This document shows positions 1 to 8,927 of a stretch of 32,717 nt of DNA, in pieces. The stretch is from Rhodocyclaceae bacterium (GTDB taxonomy: Bacteria; Pseudomonadota; Gammaproteobacteria; Burkholderiales; Rhodocyclaceae). Every line of letters starts with the position of its first letter. Position 1 is the stretch's first letter. The translations under genes and the position numbers were made by a program. Under the pieces are notes generated by a model. It was given only the letters and a program-made list of their open reading frames with translations. It was not told where the DNA came from and did not search any database. The stretch covers positions 1 through 32,717 of the forward strand of contig JANXRC010000077.1 in NCBI GenBank assembly GCA_025353195.1. Reading direction: 5' to 3'.

Positions 1-526
1 GGTGGCGATCCAGTTGGCGAAGCATCTCGGCGCGGAATGCATAGTCACCGTTGGCAGCGAAGAGAAAGCAGCCTTCTGCCGTACCGCCGGAGCCACGCAC
101 GCGATCAACTACCGCAGCACCGACTTTGCCGAGGAAGTGAAGCGACTCACCGACGGCGCCGGTGTGGACGTGATTCTCGACATGGTCGGTGCCCCCTACC
201 TGCCGCGCAATCTGGCCTCGCTGCGGCGCGACGGGCGGCTGGTGTATATCGCCTTCCTCGAAGGCAGCAAGGGCGAGCTTGATCTGATGCCGATCATGCT
301 CAAGCGGCTGACGGTCACCGGCTCGACCATGCGGCCGCGCACGCTGGCCGAGAAGACCGCGATCCGCGATGCGCTGGCGGCCAACATCTTGCCGGCGCTG
401 GCACGCGGCGAACTGCTGCCGCACCTATTCGCCCGCTTTCCGCTGGCGCAGGCCGCAGAAGCGCACCGTCTGATGGAATCCGGCCGCCACATCGGCAAGA
501 TCGTACTGGAGGTGGGACAGCCATGA
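1..526 (+). CDS. NAD(P)H:quinone oxidoreductase, PIG3/QOR-like zinc-independent MDR family (3' part)
   Basis: This is the C-terminal 174 residues or so of a medium-chain dehydrogenase/reductase; the 5' end lies outside the window. The visible start, VAIQLAKHLGA, is the helix after the glycine-rich dinucleotide loop, so the first GTG is an internal valine and not a start codon. The rest is the Rossmann domain (GVDVILDMVGAPYL, RDGRLVYIAF) and a C-terminal part ending HIGKIVLEV, typical of PIG3-type quinone oxidoreductases. Family members reduce quinones or enals with NADPH and lack the structural zinc lobe of alcohol dehydrogenases. No zinc-ligand cysteine cluster is seen, but the part that would hold it is mostly missing. 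It overlaps the next gene by ATGA, so the two are probably co-translated. The substrate cannot be told from sequence. Confidence 0.85.
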   Translation, partial: VAIQLAKHLGAECIVTVGSEEKAAFCRTAGATHAINYRSTDFAEEVKRLTDGAGVDVILDMVGAPYLPRNLASLRRDGRLVYIAFLEGSKGELDLMPIMLKRLTVTGSTMRPRTLAEKTAIRDALAANILPALARGELLPHLFARFPLAQAAEAHRLMESGRHIGKIVLEVGQP

Positions 527-1197
527 CTGAACTGACCATCGATGTCGTCTCCGACGTCGTCTGTCCCTGGTGTTTCATCGGCAAGCACCATCTCGATCGC
601 GCGCTGCATCTATGGCACGCGGAGCAGCCGCAGAGTCACGTCGCCGTGCGCTGGCACCCGTTCTTCCTCAACCCGGATACGCCGGAAGCTGGTGAACCCT
701 ACCGGCCGTTTCTGGAAAAGAAATTCGGCGGTCCGGAGAAACTGGCCGAGATCTGGCAGCGGGTCAGCGCGGCCGGACAAACGGCCGGCATCGACTTCGC
801 CTTCGAGAAAATCGAAGTGCGTGCCAATACGCTGAACGCGCACCGCCTGATCCACCACGCCCAGACAGTCGGCGCTGACGGAACGGCGGTAAATAGACTT
901 ATCGAAGGCCTCTTCGCGGCGCAGTTCATCGAAGGGCGAAACCTTGGCGATCGTGCCGTGCTGGCGGCCGTGGCCGGAGAATGCGGCATGGACCGCGCCG
1001 CGGTGCAGAGCTATCTGGATACCACGGAAGATGCCGATGAGGTACGCGCCGCCGCCACGGAAATGCAACGCATGGGCATCAGTGGCGTGCCCTTCTTCAT
1101 CTTCAACAAGCGCCTGGCCGCCTCCGGCGCGCAGCCACCGGAGGCTTTGCTGAAAGCCATGCGCGAGGCCGCTCAAGAGAGTGCAGCGGCGGCCTGA
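523..1197 (+). CDS. DsbA-family thioredoxin-fold oxidoreductase, FrnE-like
   Basis: 224 residues. The N-terminal beta strand runs into a CPWC redox motif (Cys14, Cys17), followed by a helical insertion and a GVPFF cis-proline loop near residue 190, the layout of the FrnE branch of the DsbA superfamily. There is no signal peptide, so it should act in the cytoplasm, unlike classical DsbA. Relatives are cytosolic disulfide oxidoreductases/isomerases or glutathione-dependent 2-hydroxychromene-2-carboxylate isomerases. The intact CxxC favours the oxidoreductase role. The start ATG overlaps the stop of the upstream quinone oxidoreductase gene (ATGA), suggesting a shared function in redox or electrophile handling. 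It ends convergent with the response regulator gene. Confidence 0.85.
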   Translation: MTELTIDVVSDVVCPWCFIGKHHLDRALHLWHAEQPQSHVAVRWHPFFLNPDTPEAGEPYRPFLEKKFGGPEKLAEIWQRVSAAGQTAGIDFAFEKIEVRANTLNAHRLIHHAQTVGADGTAVNRLIEGLFAAQFIEGRNLGDRAVLAAVAGECGMDRAAVQSYLDTTEDADEVRAAATEMQRMGISGVPFFIFNKRLAASGAQPPEALLKAMREAAQESAAAA

Positions 1198-1227
1198 GCG
1201 AGCCTGCTGCCGCGGTACGCAGCGGCG

Positions 1228-1917
1228 TCAGGAGGCGTTGCGCCGACCCTGCCCGGCCGCCTTTTGTTCGACGGCAAAAACAGCGGCCTCGACACGCGAA
1301 GTGAGGTTCAGCTTGGCCAGAATGTGCTTGACGTGGAGCTTGACGGTGTCGTGGCTGATGTCGAGCACGCGGGCAATGGCCTTGTTCGACAGTCCTTGCG
1401 ACAGCTGCTGAAGAATCTCGCGTTCGCGGGCAGTGAGCAGCTTCAAGGTATCGGCCTTGGTCGCTGCCTCATTTCCGCCTTGCAGCAGGTTGACCAGCTT
1501 GAGCGTCATCGCCGGGGCTACCACCGTTTCGCCGCGCACCGCGCGTTGCACGGCGTCGACCACGTCTTCCGGTTCCATGTCCTTCAGCAGGTAGCCCTTG
1601 GCGCCGGCCTGCAGGGCAGCGGCGAGATCTTCCTCGGCATCGCTGACGGTGAGGATCAGCACCGGACCGTTCCAGCCATCGGCCCGTAACTGGCGCAACA
1701 GGCTGAGGCCACCGCTGGGCGGCATGTTGAGGTCGGTAATGATGACGTCGGGTCGCACTTCGGCAAGTGTGCGGCAGGCATCATCAGCGTTGCCCGCGAT
1801 GCCGGCCACCGTGATGGCACCGCGCTGCTCCAGCAGTTCGGCAAGGCCCTTGCGAAACAGCGTGTGATCGTCGACCAGCATGACGCGAATCGGTTCGGCG
1901 TTGGTCGGCAGGCTCAT
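1228..1917 (-). CDS. NarL/FixJ-type response regulator
   Basis: 229 residues. The receiver domain (about 10-125) has the acidic pocket Asp16/Asp17, the likely phosphoacceptor Asp62 in ITDLNMP, the switch Thr90 and Lys112 in GYLLKD. A LuxR/NarL helix-turn-helix follows (about 158-220; LTAREREILQQLSQG, SHDTVKLHVKHILAKL). It should be a DNA-binding transcription factor phosphorylated by the kinase encoded immediately upstream, whose stop codon overlaps this ATG (ATGA). The domain plan matches NarL and anaerobic or nitrate-type regulators of betaproteobacteria, but the target genes cannot be read from this window. I leave the symbol blank because NarL orthology is not shown. Confidence 0.92.
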   Translation of the reverse strand: MSLPTNAEPIRVMLVDDHTLFRKGLAELLEQRGAITVAGIAGNADDACRTLAEVRPDVIITDLNMPPSGGLSLLRQLRADGWNGPVLILTVSDAEEDLAAALQAGAKGYLLKDMEPEDVVDAVQRAVRGETVVAPAMTLKLVNLLQGGNEAATKADTLKLLTAREREILQQLSQGLSNKAIARVLDISHDTVKLHVKHILAKLNLTSRVEAAVFAVEQKAAGQGRRNAS

Positions 1918-3155
1918 CCCGAGACGCCCCCTCCGGGCGGAAAGCTGAGTCTGACGCGAAAGCCGCCCTGCGGCAGATTGACGACTTCCAGACGACCGCC
2001 AATTTTCTGCGCCCGCTCGCGCATGATCGAAAGGCCGAAGTGATCCCGCAACCCGGGATGCTCTTCGAAACCACCGACGCGATTGGCAATGGCGAAAAAG
2101 CCCTGCCCTCCCTTGCCATTGTCTTCGACCGTGGCGTTGTAATAATCGCCGGCGGACTCCAGCGTCAGGCTCGCCTGGGTGGCACCGGAATGGCGGGCAA
2201 CATTGGCCAGCGCTTCCTGCAGGATATGGAACACCTGGCTCTCCTGTTCCGGCGTAAGGCGCAGATCGGTGACCCGGTTTTCATAATGCAGTTCGATACC
2301 GGTGCGTTCCTTAAAACCGCAGGCCAGGCCTTGCAAGGCATGCTGCAGACCCATCGGGTCCATCCGGCTGCGAAACTGCACCAGCAACTCGCGCAGGTGG
2401 CCGTAGGCATCGTCGAGCGCCTGACTGACATCGCCGGCGTATCGGGTGGTGCGCTCCGGCGACTGGTCGGCAATGGCATCATTGAGCATCGCCATGCGCA
2501 TCTTCATGTAGGCCAGAGTCTGCGCCAGAGAATCATGAATTTCGGCTGCCATCATCTGGCGTTCGCTGGTCAGCACGATGCGCAGGTTTTCGCGCTTGAG
2601 CCGCGCGTTCTCCAGGGCCATGCCGAGGTGCTCGCCGATCGAGCGGAACAGCAGCGCCACTTCTTCGGGCAACTCGAACGCTTCAGGCAGGAACAGGTTG
2701 TAGGTGCCCAGCAGTCGCCCGGCAGTCTGCAGCGGCACCACCACCATGGCCTGGCAGCCGGTCTTGAAGAATTCGTCGCCGGTGCGCTCGGCACAGCCCT
2801 TCAGGTCGATCTCGAACAAGGGTCGGTTCTGGCGGATGGCAATCCCGCACTGGCCGCAATCGCGCGAGACCAGGCGCTCGTTTTCCACCAGCCCCGGCGG
2901 CAGACCGCGCGACGCAACCATGCGCAAATGTTGGCCGTCGCTGGTCAGCACCCGTACCACGCCGGCGTCTGCCTTGGCCAGACGAATCATGGTGCCCAGG
3001 AATCGGCCCAGCAGTTCGTCGAGGTCGTCTTCATCGGCGAGGGTGCTGGAAATCTCGGCGAGGACATGCAGCGCTTCCAGCGTGTGGCTGCCGGATGGAT
3101 CGAGATCCAGGTCCTGGCGGGGAGTTTCGCTGCCCATCTTGTTCATGTCGTTCAT
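1914..3155 (-). CDS. Soluble NarX-like sensor histidine kinase with GAF domain and cysteine cluster
   Basis: 413 residues from the ATG at 3155, which overlaps the Nudix stop (ATGA); an in-frame GTG at 3170 is less likely. There is no hydrophobic membrane segment, so the sensor is cytoplasmic. Order: short N-terminal leader; GAF domain (about 25-180) holding Cys100, Cys103, Cys121 and Cys134; HisKA_3 dimerisation helix with the likely phosphorylated His207 (AAEIHDSLAQ); HATPase_c with the N box around Asn318 (EALANVARHSG) and the D-x-G-x-G box at 345-349. This is the NarX/NreB/DegS class that pairs with NarL-type regulators, and such a regulator gene follows. The CxxC and two further cysteines within 35 residues suggest redox, metal or iron-sulfur sensing. 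That is inference. Confidence 0.9.
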   Translation of the reverse strand: MNDMNKMGSETPRQDLDLDPSGSHTLEALHVLAEISSTLADEDDLDELLGRFLGTMIRLAKADAGVVRVLTSDGQHLRMVASRGLPPGLVENERLVSRDCGQCGIAIRQNRPLFEIDLKGCAERTGDEFFKTGCQAMVVVPLQTAGRLLGTYNLFLPEAFELPEEVALLFRSIGEHLGMALENARLKRENLRIVLTSERQMMAAEIHDSLAQTLAYMKMRMAMLNDAIADQSPERTTRYAGDVSQALDDAYGHLRELLVQFRSRMDPMGLQHALQGLACGFKERTGIELHYENRVTDLRLTPEQESQVFHILQEALANVARHSGATQASLTLESAGDYYNATVEDNGKGGQGFFAIANRVGGFEEHPGLRDHFGLSIMRERAQKIGGRLEVVNLPQGGFRVRLSFPPGGGVSG

Positions 3156-3715
3156 TCCGGAACGGACCACGTGCCAGAATCAATCTTGTCCGCCCACATC
3201 AAAGCGGCGATGCTCTTGCCATCGGTTATCTCGCCGTCGCGCACCGCCAGAATGGCCTCGGCCACTTTCATTTCGATGACCTCGATAAACTCGCCATGAT
3301 CGCGTTGATGGCCGACGTAGATCAAGCCGTGGGCCCAGAAGATTTCAATGCGCTCGTCGGAATAACCGATGCACGGGTGCATGGTCGCCAGATGCCGCCA
3401 GAACCTGGCCTGGTGGCCCGTCTCCTCGCGCAGCTCTCGCTTGGCCGTGTCCAGCGGATGTTCGCCGGGATCGATCTTGCCGGCGGGAAGCTCCACGAAT
3501 ATCCGTTGCAGGGGATAGCGGAACTGGCGTTCGAAGAGCAGCTTGCCGTTGTCCAGTGCCGCCAGCACCACCACGGCACCGGGGTGGGTGATCCACTCGC
3601 GGACCGTCTCATGACCGTTCGGCAGGCGCACCGTGTCGCGTCGCACATGCAGCAGCTTGCCGTCGAAAACCGGTTCGCTGGCCACGGTGTGTTCAATCAG
3701 GTCGGAGTCGTCCAT
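3152..3715 (-). CDS. Nudix hydrolase, ADP-ribose pyrophosphatase (NudF-like)
   Basis: 187 residues. The Nudix box G-x5-E-x7-REUxEExG is complete: Gly in AGKIDPGE, then RELREETG. The preceding VELPAG and following long helical part match the NudF/ADP-ribose pyrophosphatase group, which hydrolyses ADP-ribose to AMP and ribose 5-phosphate and so cleans up products of NAD turnover. Nudix substrate specificity cannot be proved from the box alone. The gene lies downstream of nuoN, but a terminator at 3785-3836 separates it from the nuo operon. It leads the kinase and regulator genes, with a 4-base overlap at its stop codon. Confidence 0.88.
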   Translation of the reverse strand: MDDSDLIEHTVASEPVFDGKLLHVRRDTVRLPNGHETVREWITHPGAVVVLAALDNGKLLFERQFRYPLQRIFVELPAGKIDPGEHPLDTAKRELREETGHQARFWRHLATMHPCIGYSDERIEIFWAHGLIYVGHQRDHGEFIEVIEMKVAEAILAVRDGEITDGKSIAALMWADKIDSGTWSVPE

Positions 3716-3784
3716 CTCGTTATCATGCGGGTCATTGATACTTGAATGCGCACCAAAGCTGACTATGTTATATCAGGCGGCTGC

Positions 3785-3836
3785 CGAAACGAAAAAGCCG
3801 CGGTGCGACCTGCGCACCGCGGCTTCCTTCGTTTCG
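3785..3836 (-). terminator. Intrinsic terminator at the end of the nuo operon
   Basis: A perfect 11-bp GC-rich stem (3797-3807 with 3813-3823, 5-nt loop) is followed on the - strand by a T5 run. An outer 9-bp match (3785-3793 with 3828-3836) extends the hairpin through A/T pairs. It lies 40 bases after the nuoN stop codon and ahead of the Nudix gene, so it separates two transcription units. The symmetric A and T flanks could let it work in both directions, but no + strand gene feeds into it. Confidence 0.88.
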
Positions 3837-3875
3837 CTATGGTCGCGCCTCGCGGCGCAATGACGGGCGCGTTGC

Positions 3876-5357
3876 CTAGAGCGAGCGCATCAGGGCGGTG
3901 GTGCAGACCATCATGACCGCATCGGGGAACAGGCCGAAGGCAGCGACAGCCAGGGCGTTGAGTGACAGCAGGACGCGCAAATCGATACCGGCGGTGATCG
4001 GTGCGGAATCGACCGGGGTGTCGAAATACATCAGCTTGACCACGCGCAGGTAGTAGAAGGCGCCGATCAGCGAGAACATCACGGCAATCACGGCCACCGC
4101 CGTGTAGCCGGCCTTGATGGCCGCCAGCAACACGGCAAACTTGGCGAAAAAACCGATGAAGAACGGGATGCCGGCCATGGAGAACATGATGATCAGCATC
4201 ATGGCGGCGAACCACGGACTGCGCTTGTTGAGCCCCTTGAAGTCTTCAAGGTTCTCCGCATCGTAACCGGCTCGCGACAGCAGCAGCACCATGCCGAAGG
4301 CGCCCAATGACATCATTACGTAGGCGACGGTGTAGTACAGCGCCGAACTGTAGGCATTGACGGCGGTGAAGGCGTCGACCTGGCCGCCGACTACGCCCGA
4401 CATCAGACCGAGAACCATGTAGCCCATGTGCGAAATCGCGGAATACGCCAGCATGCGCTTGATGTTGGTCTGCGCGATCGCCGCCAGATTGCCGAGACCG
4501 ATGGAAAGTACGGCCATGATCAGCAGCATCTTCTGCCAGTCGACTGCCAGCCCGAACAGCGCATAGACCAGCAGACGCAGGGCCATGGCGAAGGCGGCGA
4601 GCTTCGGCGCGGAACCGATGAACATGGTCACTGCCGTTGGCGCACCGTGATAGACATCGGGAATCCACATGTGGAATGGCACCAGGCCCAACTTGAAGGC
4701 CACCCCGGCGACGAGAAAGACCAGCCCGAATACCAGCACCGGCCTTTCCGCCTGGCCTTGGTACAGCACCTGCGCCACACCGCCGATTTCGAGGCTGCCG
4801 GTGGCGCCGTAGATCATGGACATGCCGTAGAGCAACAGGCCCGAGGCCAGTGCGCCGAGCACGAAATACTTCATCGCCGCCTCGGTGCCTCGCGTCGAGT
4901 CGCGATCAATGGCAACCAAACCGTAGAGCGAGAGCGACATCAGTTCAAGACCAAGATACATGGTCAGGAAATTTGCCGCCGAAATCATCACCATCATGCC
5001 CAGCGTGGCGTAGAGCACCAGCAGGTAAAACTCGCCCTTGTCCAGTCCGCGGTCGGCCATGTACTGCCGGCTGTAGACCAGCATCATGATCACCGCGAGG
5101 TAAGTCAACAGCTTGAGGAAGTCCGACAGAAGGTCGTCGACGAACATGTTGCTGAAGGTCAGGGTAGTCTGGCCGTCCGAGGTGGCCAGCGTTATGACGG
5201 CACAGCCGATCAGGGTGATCACGGTCAGCATGGCCGCCATCCAGCGACGAGTGGCGCCAAAGATCAGGTCGACAAACAGCACCACGAACGACATCAGCAG
5301 GAGAAATATCTCCGGCGCCGCCGGGTACAGGTCGGGCATCACGAAATTATTCAGCAT
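3876..5357 (-). CDS. nuoN: NADH-quinone oxidoreductase subunit N
   Basis: 493 residues, normal length for NuoN. It is a polytopic inner-membrane protein of the antiporter-like (Mrp) family and one of the proton-translocating modules of complex I. Family features seen are the loop [15 protein letters not shown], the [18 protein letters not shown] segment with its conserved lysine and histidine, and [15 protein letters not shown]. The ATG at 5357 has GAGAG at a suitable distance; a second in-frame ATG ([10 protein letters not shown], 5339) is possible. It is the last gene of the nuo operon, 46 bases after nuoM, and a terminator follows. Confidence 0.97.
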   Translation of the reverse strand: MLNNFVMPDLYPAAPEIFLLLMSFVVLFVDLIFGATRRWMAAMLTVITLIGCAVITLATSDGQTTLTFSNMFVDDLLSDFLKLLTYLAVIMMLVYSRQYMADRGLDKGEFYLLVLYATLGMMVMISAANFLTMYLGLELMSLSLYGLVAIDRDSTRGTEAAMKYFVLGALASGLLLYGMSMIYGATGSLEIGGVAQVLYQGQAERPVLVFGLVFLVAGVAFKLGLVPFHMWIPDVYHGAPTAVTMFIGSAPKLAAFAMALRLLVYALFGLAVDWQKMLLIMAVLSIGLGNLAAIAQTNIKRMLAYSAISHMGYMVLGLMSGVVGGQVDAFTAVNAYSSALYYTVAYVMMSLGAFGMVLLLSRAGYDAENLEDFKGLNKRSPWFAAMMLIIMFSMAGIPFFIGFFAKFAVLLAAIKAGYTAVAVIAVMFSLIGAFYYLRVVKLMYFDTPVDSAPITAGIDLRVLLSLNALAVAAFGLFPDAVMMVCTTALMRSL

Positions 5358-5403
5358 CGCTTCTCTCGTGTCTCTCGGGTCGTGTGCCGTTCATTTGGGT
5401 GCA

Positions 5404-6879
5404 TTAGAGTTTGCTCACCGCAACGTGCTTGAGCAGGTTATCCACCGACGCGTGCATCACTTCGGTGAACGGGAAGGGGTACAGGCCCATCGCCAGGACG
5501 CAGACCGCAAGCACCCCAAGGACCAGGAGCTCGCGACTGCCGATGTCTTTCAGTTCGGCGACGTGGGCGTTGCCGACAGCGCCGAATACCACGCGCTTGA
5601 CCATCCACAGGGTGTAGGCGGCGCCGAGTATCAGCGTAATGGCGGCAGCGAAACCCACCCAGAAATTGAACTTGATGGCGCCGAGGATCACCATGAACTC
5701 GCCGACGAAACCGGAAGTTGCCGGCAATCCGGAGTTGGCCATGGAAAAGAACACGAACAAGGCGGCGAACTTGGGCATGGTATTCACCACGCCGCCGTAA
5801 TCCGCAATCATGCGCGAATGCATGCGGTCGTACATGACGCCGACGCAAAGGAACATTGCCGCAGAAACGAAGCCGTGGGAAATCATCTGCACCAGTGCGC
5901 CTTCAACCCCGATCTGGTTGAAGATGAAGAAGCCGAGCGTGACGAAGCCCATGTGCGAAATCGACGAGTAGGCGATCAGCTTCTTCATGTCGGTCTGCAC
6001 CAGCGCCACGAAGCCGATGTAGATTACGGCGATCAGGGACAAGGCGATGATCAGCGGAGCCAGTTGATGGCTGGCGTCGGGCACGATAGGCAGGGAAAAC
6101 CGCACGAAACCATAGGCACCCAGCTTCAGGGCGATCGCGGCAAGTACCACCGAGCCACCGGTCGGCGCCTCGACGTGGGCATCCGGCAACCAGGTATGCA
6201 CCGGCCACATCGGCACCTTGACCGCGAACGAGACAAGGAAGGCGATGAAGATCAGGATCTGCGGCGCCATGCCGAGCCGCAGCTGGTGCCAGTCGAGAAT
6301 GTTGAAGCTGCCACCGGACTCGAGGAACAGCCAGATCAGGGCAACCAGCATCAGGAGCGAGCCGAGCAGCGTGTAAAGAAAGAACTTGAAGGCCGCATAG
6401 ACGCGGTTCGGTCCGCCCCAGGCGCCGATGATGATGTACATCGGGATCAGCGAGGCCTCGAAGAAGACATAGAACAGCACGCCGTCAAGCGCGCTGAAAA
6501 TGCCGTTCATGAGGCCGGACATGATCAGGAAGGCCCCCATGTACTGGGCCTGCTTGTCTTCGATCACCTCCCATCCGGCCAGCACCACCAACACCGTGAT
6601 CAGGCTGTTGAGCAGGATGAAGGGCATCGAAATGCCGTCAATCCCGAGCAGGTACTGGGCATTGAAGCGGGTGATCCAGGGCGACTGCTCGACAAACTGC
6701 ATGCCGCTTAGCGTCGCATCGAAGTCGGTGTAGAGCGGGATGGTGACCAGAAAGCCGGCCACGGCAACCGCCAGCGACAGCCAGCGCACCAGCGTGCGGC
6801 GCTCGGAGCCAATCCAGAACACCGGCACGGCACCGAGGATGGGGACCCAGATTGCAAGACTCAGGAGTTGCGAATTCAT
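5404..6879 (-). CDS. nuoM: NADH-quinone oxidoreductase subunit M
   Basis: 491 residues. This antiporter-like membrane subunit of complex I forms a proton channel in the distal arm. Diagnostic segments are GIDGISMPFILLN near the N-terminus, FFEASLIPMYIIIG with the conserved channel glutamate, VKVPMWPVHTWLPDAHVEAP, and DMKKLIAYSSISHMG. It sits between nuoL (37-base gap) and nuoN (46-base gap) on the same strand. Length and motifs match intact betaproteobacterial NuoM, and nothing suggests decay. Confidence 0.97.
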   Translation of the reverse strand: MNSQLLSLAIWVPILGAVPVFWIGSERRTLVRWLSLAVAVAGFLVTIPLYTDFDATLSGMQFVEQSPWITRFNAQYLLGIDGISMPFILLNSLITVLVVLAGWEVIEDKQAQYMGAFLIMSGLMNGIFSALDGVLFYVFFEASLIPMYIIIGAWGGPNRVYAAFKFFLYTLLGSLLMLVALIWLFLESGGSFNILDWHQLRLGMAPQILIFIAFLVSFAVKVPMWPVHTWLPDAHVEAPTGGSVVLAAIALKLGAYGFVRFSLPIVPDASHQLAPLIIALSLIAVIYIGFVALVQTDMKKLIAYSSISHMGFVTLGFFIFNQIGVEGALVQMISHGFVSAAMFLCVGVMYDRMHSRMIADYGGVVNTMPKFAALFVFFSMANSGLPATSGFVGEFMVILGAIKFNFWVGFAAAITLILGAAYTLWMVKRVVFGAVGNAHVAELKDIGSRELLVLGVLAVCVLAMGLYPFPFTEVMHASVDNLLKHVAVSKL

Positions 6880-6916
6880 CGGATTAATATTCCATCAGAC
6901 CGGTGTGCATTGGCGT

Positions 6917-8920
6917 CTAGGCCCTGTTGAACCAAAGCGTCAGCAGCGCAAAGACGCCGAAAATCATGCTGAAGGCGTACTGGTAGATGCGGCCGGTCTG
7001 GAACAGGCGGACCAGCCCCGAAATCCAGCCGACGGCACCGGCCGAACCATTTACCATCACGCCGTCGATCAGCACCTGGTCGCCGCCCTTCCACAGGCCG
7101 CGGCCAATCAGGCGCGCACCACCGGCAAAGAACCAGTCGTTGAATCTGTCGAAACCGTATTTCTCTTCTAGGATGATCGCCACTACACCCGACTTTCTCT
7201 TGATCACTGCCGGCAGGTCGGGACGAACGATGTACAGGAACCAGGCCGTAGCCGCACCCGAAATCGCCAGCCAGAACGGCAGCGTTGTCACGCTGTGCAG
7301 CATCATGGCGGACACGCCATGGAATTCTTCGGCCATCGTCTCCACGCCCTTGTGCACCTCGGCAATGTAGATCGCATCGCCAAACCACTTGCCGTAGAGA
7401 ATCGTGCCAATCAGCCAACCCGCGGCGACCGCCGGAATCGACAGCAGGATCAACGGCACGGTCACGACCTTGGGCGATTCGTGCGGCTCGGCGCCATGAT
7501 GACCGTGGTCGTCGTGATGCGCGTCATGGCCGTGGGCGTCATGCGCAGCTTCGCGAAAACGCTCCTTGCCGTGGAACGTGAAGAAGATCAGACGGAATGA
7601 ATACAAGCCGCCAACGAACACCGCTGCAAGCGCACAGAAATACGCGAAGCCTGCCCCCGGTACCTGGGCCAGATGCACGGCCTCGATGATCGAATCCTTG
7701 GAGAAGAAGCCGGCGAAGGGCGGCAGGCCTGCATTGGCGAGGGCGCCGATCAGCATGGTGGCGTAGGTGATCGGCATGTACTTCCGCAGGCCGCCCATGC
7801 GGCGCATGTCCTGCTCGTGGTGCATGGCGATGATCACCGAGCCGGCACCCAGGAAGAGCACCGCCTTGAAGAAGGCATGTGTCATCAGGTGAAAGATCGC
7901 CACCGAATAGGCCGACGCTCCGAGTGCCATGGTCATGTAGCCGAGTTGCGACAGCGTCGAGTAGGCGACGACGCGCTTGATGTCGGTCTGCACGACGGCA
8001 ATCAGTGCCATGAACAAGCAGGTGATGGCGCCGATGACGATGACGAAAGACAAGGCCGTGTCGGACAACTCGAACAGGGGCGACATGCGCGAAACCATGA
8101 AGATACCGGCCGTTACCATGGTCGCGGCATGGATCAACGCGGAGATCGGGGTCGGACCTTCCATCGAATCGGGCAGCCAGACATGCAGCGGGAACTGTGC
8201 CGACTTGCCCATGGCGCCGATGAACAGGCAGATGCAGATGGCGGTCATCAGTGGCCAGCCGGTTACCGTTTCGGTGATGGCGGCAAGCTCTGTCCGATGG
8301 TCAAACACGTACTTGTAGTCCAGCGATCCGGCATAGGCAGCGATCAGTCCGATGCCCAGCAGAAAGCCGAAATCGCCGACACGGTTGACCAGGAAGGCCT
8401 TGAGGTTGGCGTAGATTGCCGTCGGACGGGTGTACCAGAAACCGATCAACAGATACGAGACCAGTCCTACCGCCTCCCAGCCGAAGAACAGCTGGACGAA
8501 GTTGTTCGACATCACCAGCATCAGCATGGAGAAGGTGAACAGCGAGATGTAGCTGAAGAAGCGCTGGTAGCCGGGATCTTCCGCCATGTAGCCGATGGTG
8601 TAGACATGCACCATCAGCGAAACGAAGTTGACCACCAGCATCATCATGACGGTGAGCGGATCGATCAGGAAGCCGACTTCGAGCCGCAGCACGTGGTCCC
8701 CGACGACGGACTCCATCCAGGTGTAGACGGTGCCGTTGAACAAATGGCCGGCCTGTACGTCCTGATAGATCAGCACAGAGAGCGCGAAGGAAATCGCGAC
8801 GCCGAGAATGGTGACGATGTGCGAACCGGCACGGCCGAGGAGCTTGCCGAAGAAGCCGGCCAGGATGGCTCCGGCCAAGGGCGCCAGGGGAACCAGCAAG
8901 TAGAGTGTCTTCATGCCCAT
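6917..8920 (-). CDS. nuoL: NADH-quinone oxidoreductase subunit L
   Basis: 667 residues. This is the distal antiporter-like subunit with the long lateral helix at the C-terminus. Seen: GFLIDPLTVMMM, FFGWEAVGLVSYLLIGFW, GKSAQFPLHVWLPDSMEGPTP (conserved lysine and loop), TDIKRVVAYSTLSQLGYM and HAFFKAVLFLGAGS. An unusual His/Asp-rich loop lies at about residues 455-475. The start is taken as ATG 8920, 7 bases after nuoK; ATG 8914 is a close alternative. It functions with NuoM and NuoN in proton pumping at the inner membrane. Confidence 0.97.
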   Translation of the reverse strand: MGMKTLYLLVPLAPLAGAILAGFFGKLLGRAGSHIVTILGVAISFALSVLIYQDVQAGHLFNGTVYTWMESVVGDHVLRLEVGFLIDPLTVMMMLVVNFVSLMVHVYTIGYMAEDPGYQRFFSYISLFTFSMLMLVMSNNFVQLFFGWEAVGLVSYLLIGFWYTRPTAIYANLKAFLVNRVGDFGFLLGIGLIAAYAGSLDYKYVFDHRTELAAITETVTGWPLMTAICICLFIGAMGKSAQFPLHVWLPDSMEGPTPISALIHAATMVTAGIFMVSRMSPLFELSDTALSFVIVIGAITCLFMALIAVVQTDIKRVVAYSTLSQLGYMTMALGASAYSVAIFHLMTHAFFKAVLFLGAGSVIIAMHHEQDMRRMGGLRKYMPITYATMLIGALANAGLPPFAGFFSKDSIIEAVHLAQVPGAGFAYFCALAAVFVGGLYSFRLIFFTFHGKERFREAAHDAHGHDAHHDDHGHHGAEPHESPKVVTVPLILLSIPAVAAGWLIGTILYGKWFGDAIYIAEVHKGVETMAEEFHGVSAMMLHSVTTLPFWLAISGAATAWFLYIVRPDLPAVIKRKSGVVAIILEEKYGFDRFNDWFFAGGARLIGRGLWKGGDQVLIDGVMVNGSAGAVGWISGLVRLFQTGRIYQYAFSMIFGVFALLTLWFNRA

Positions 8921-8927
8921 GTACCCA

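Noticed and set aside
1198-1227. Terminator between the convergent FrnE-like and response regulator genes
   Set aside because: Only a 5-bp GCTGC/GCAGC stem with no T-run was found.
3716-3784. FNR-like half site and -10-like TATAAC upstream of the Nudix gene
   Set aside because: ATCAA is present, but the partner half site at the right spacing is not TTGAT. No -35 partner was found for the -10-like sequence.
5113-6711. A 532-codon open frame on the + strand across nuoM
   Set aside because: It is antisense to nuoM, with low-complexity charged residues and no recognisable motif; a shadow of the real gene.
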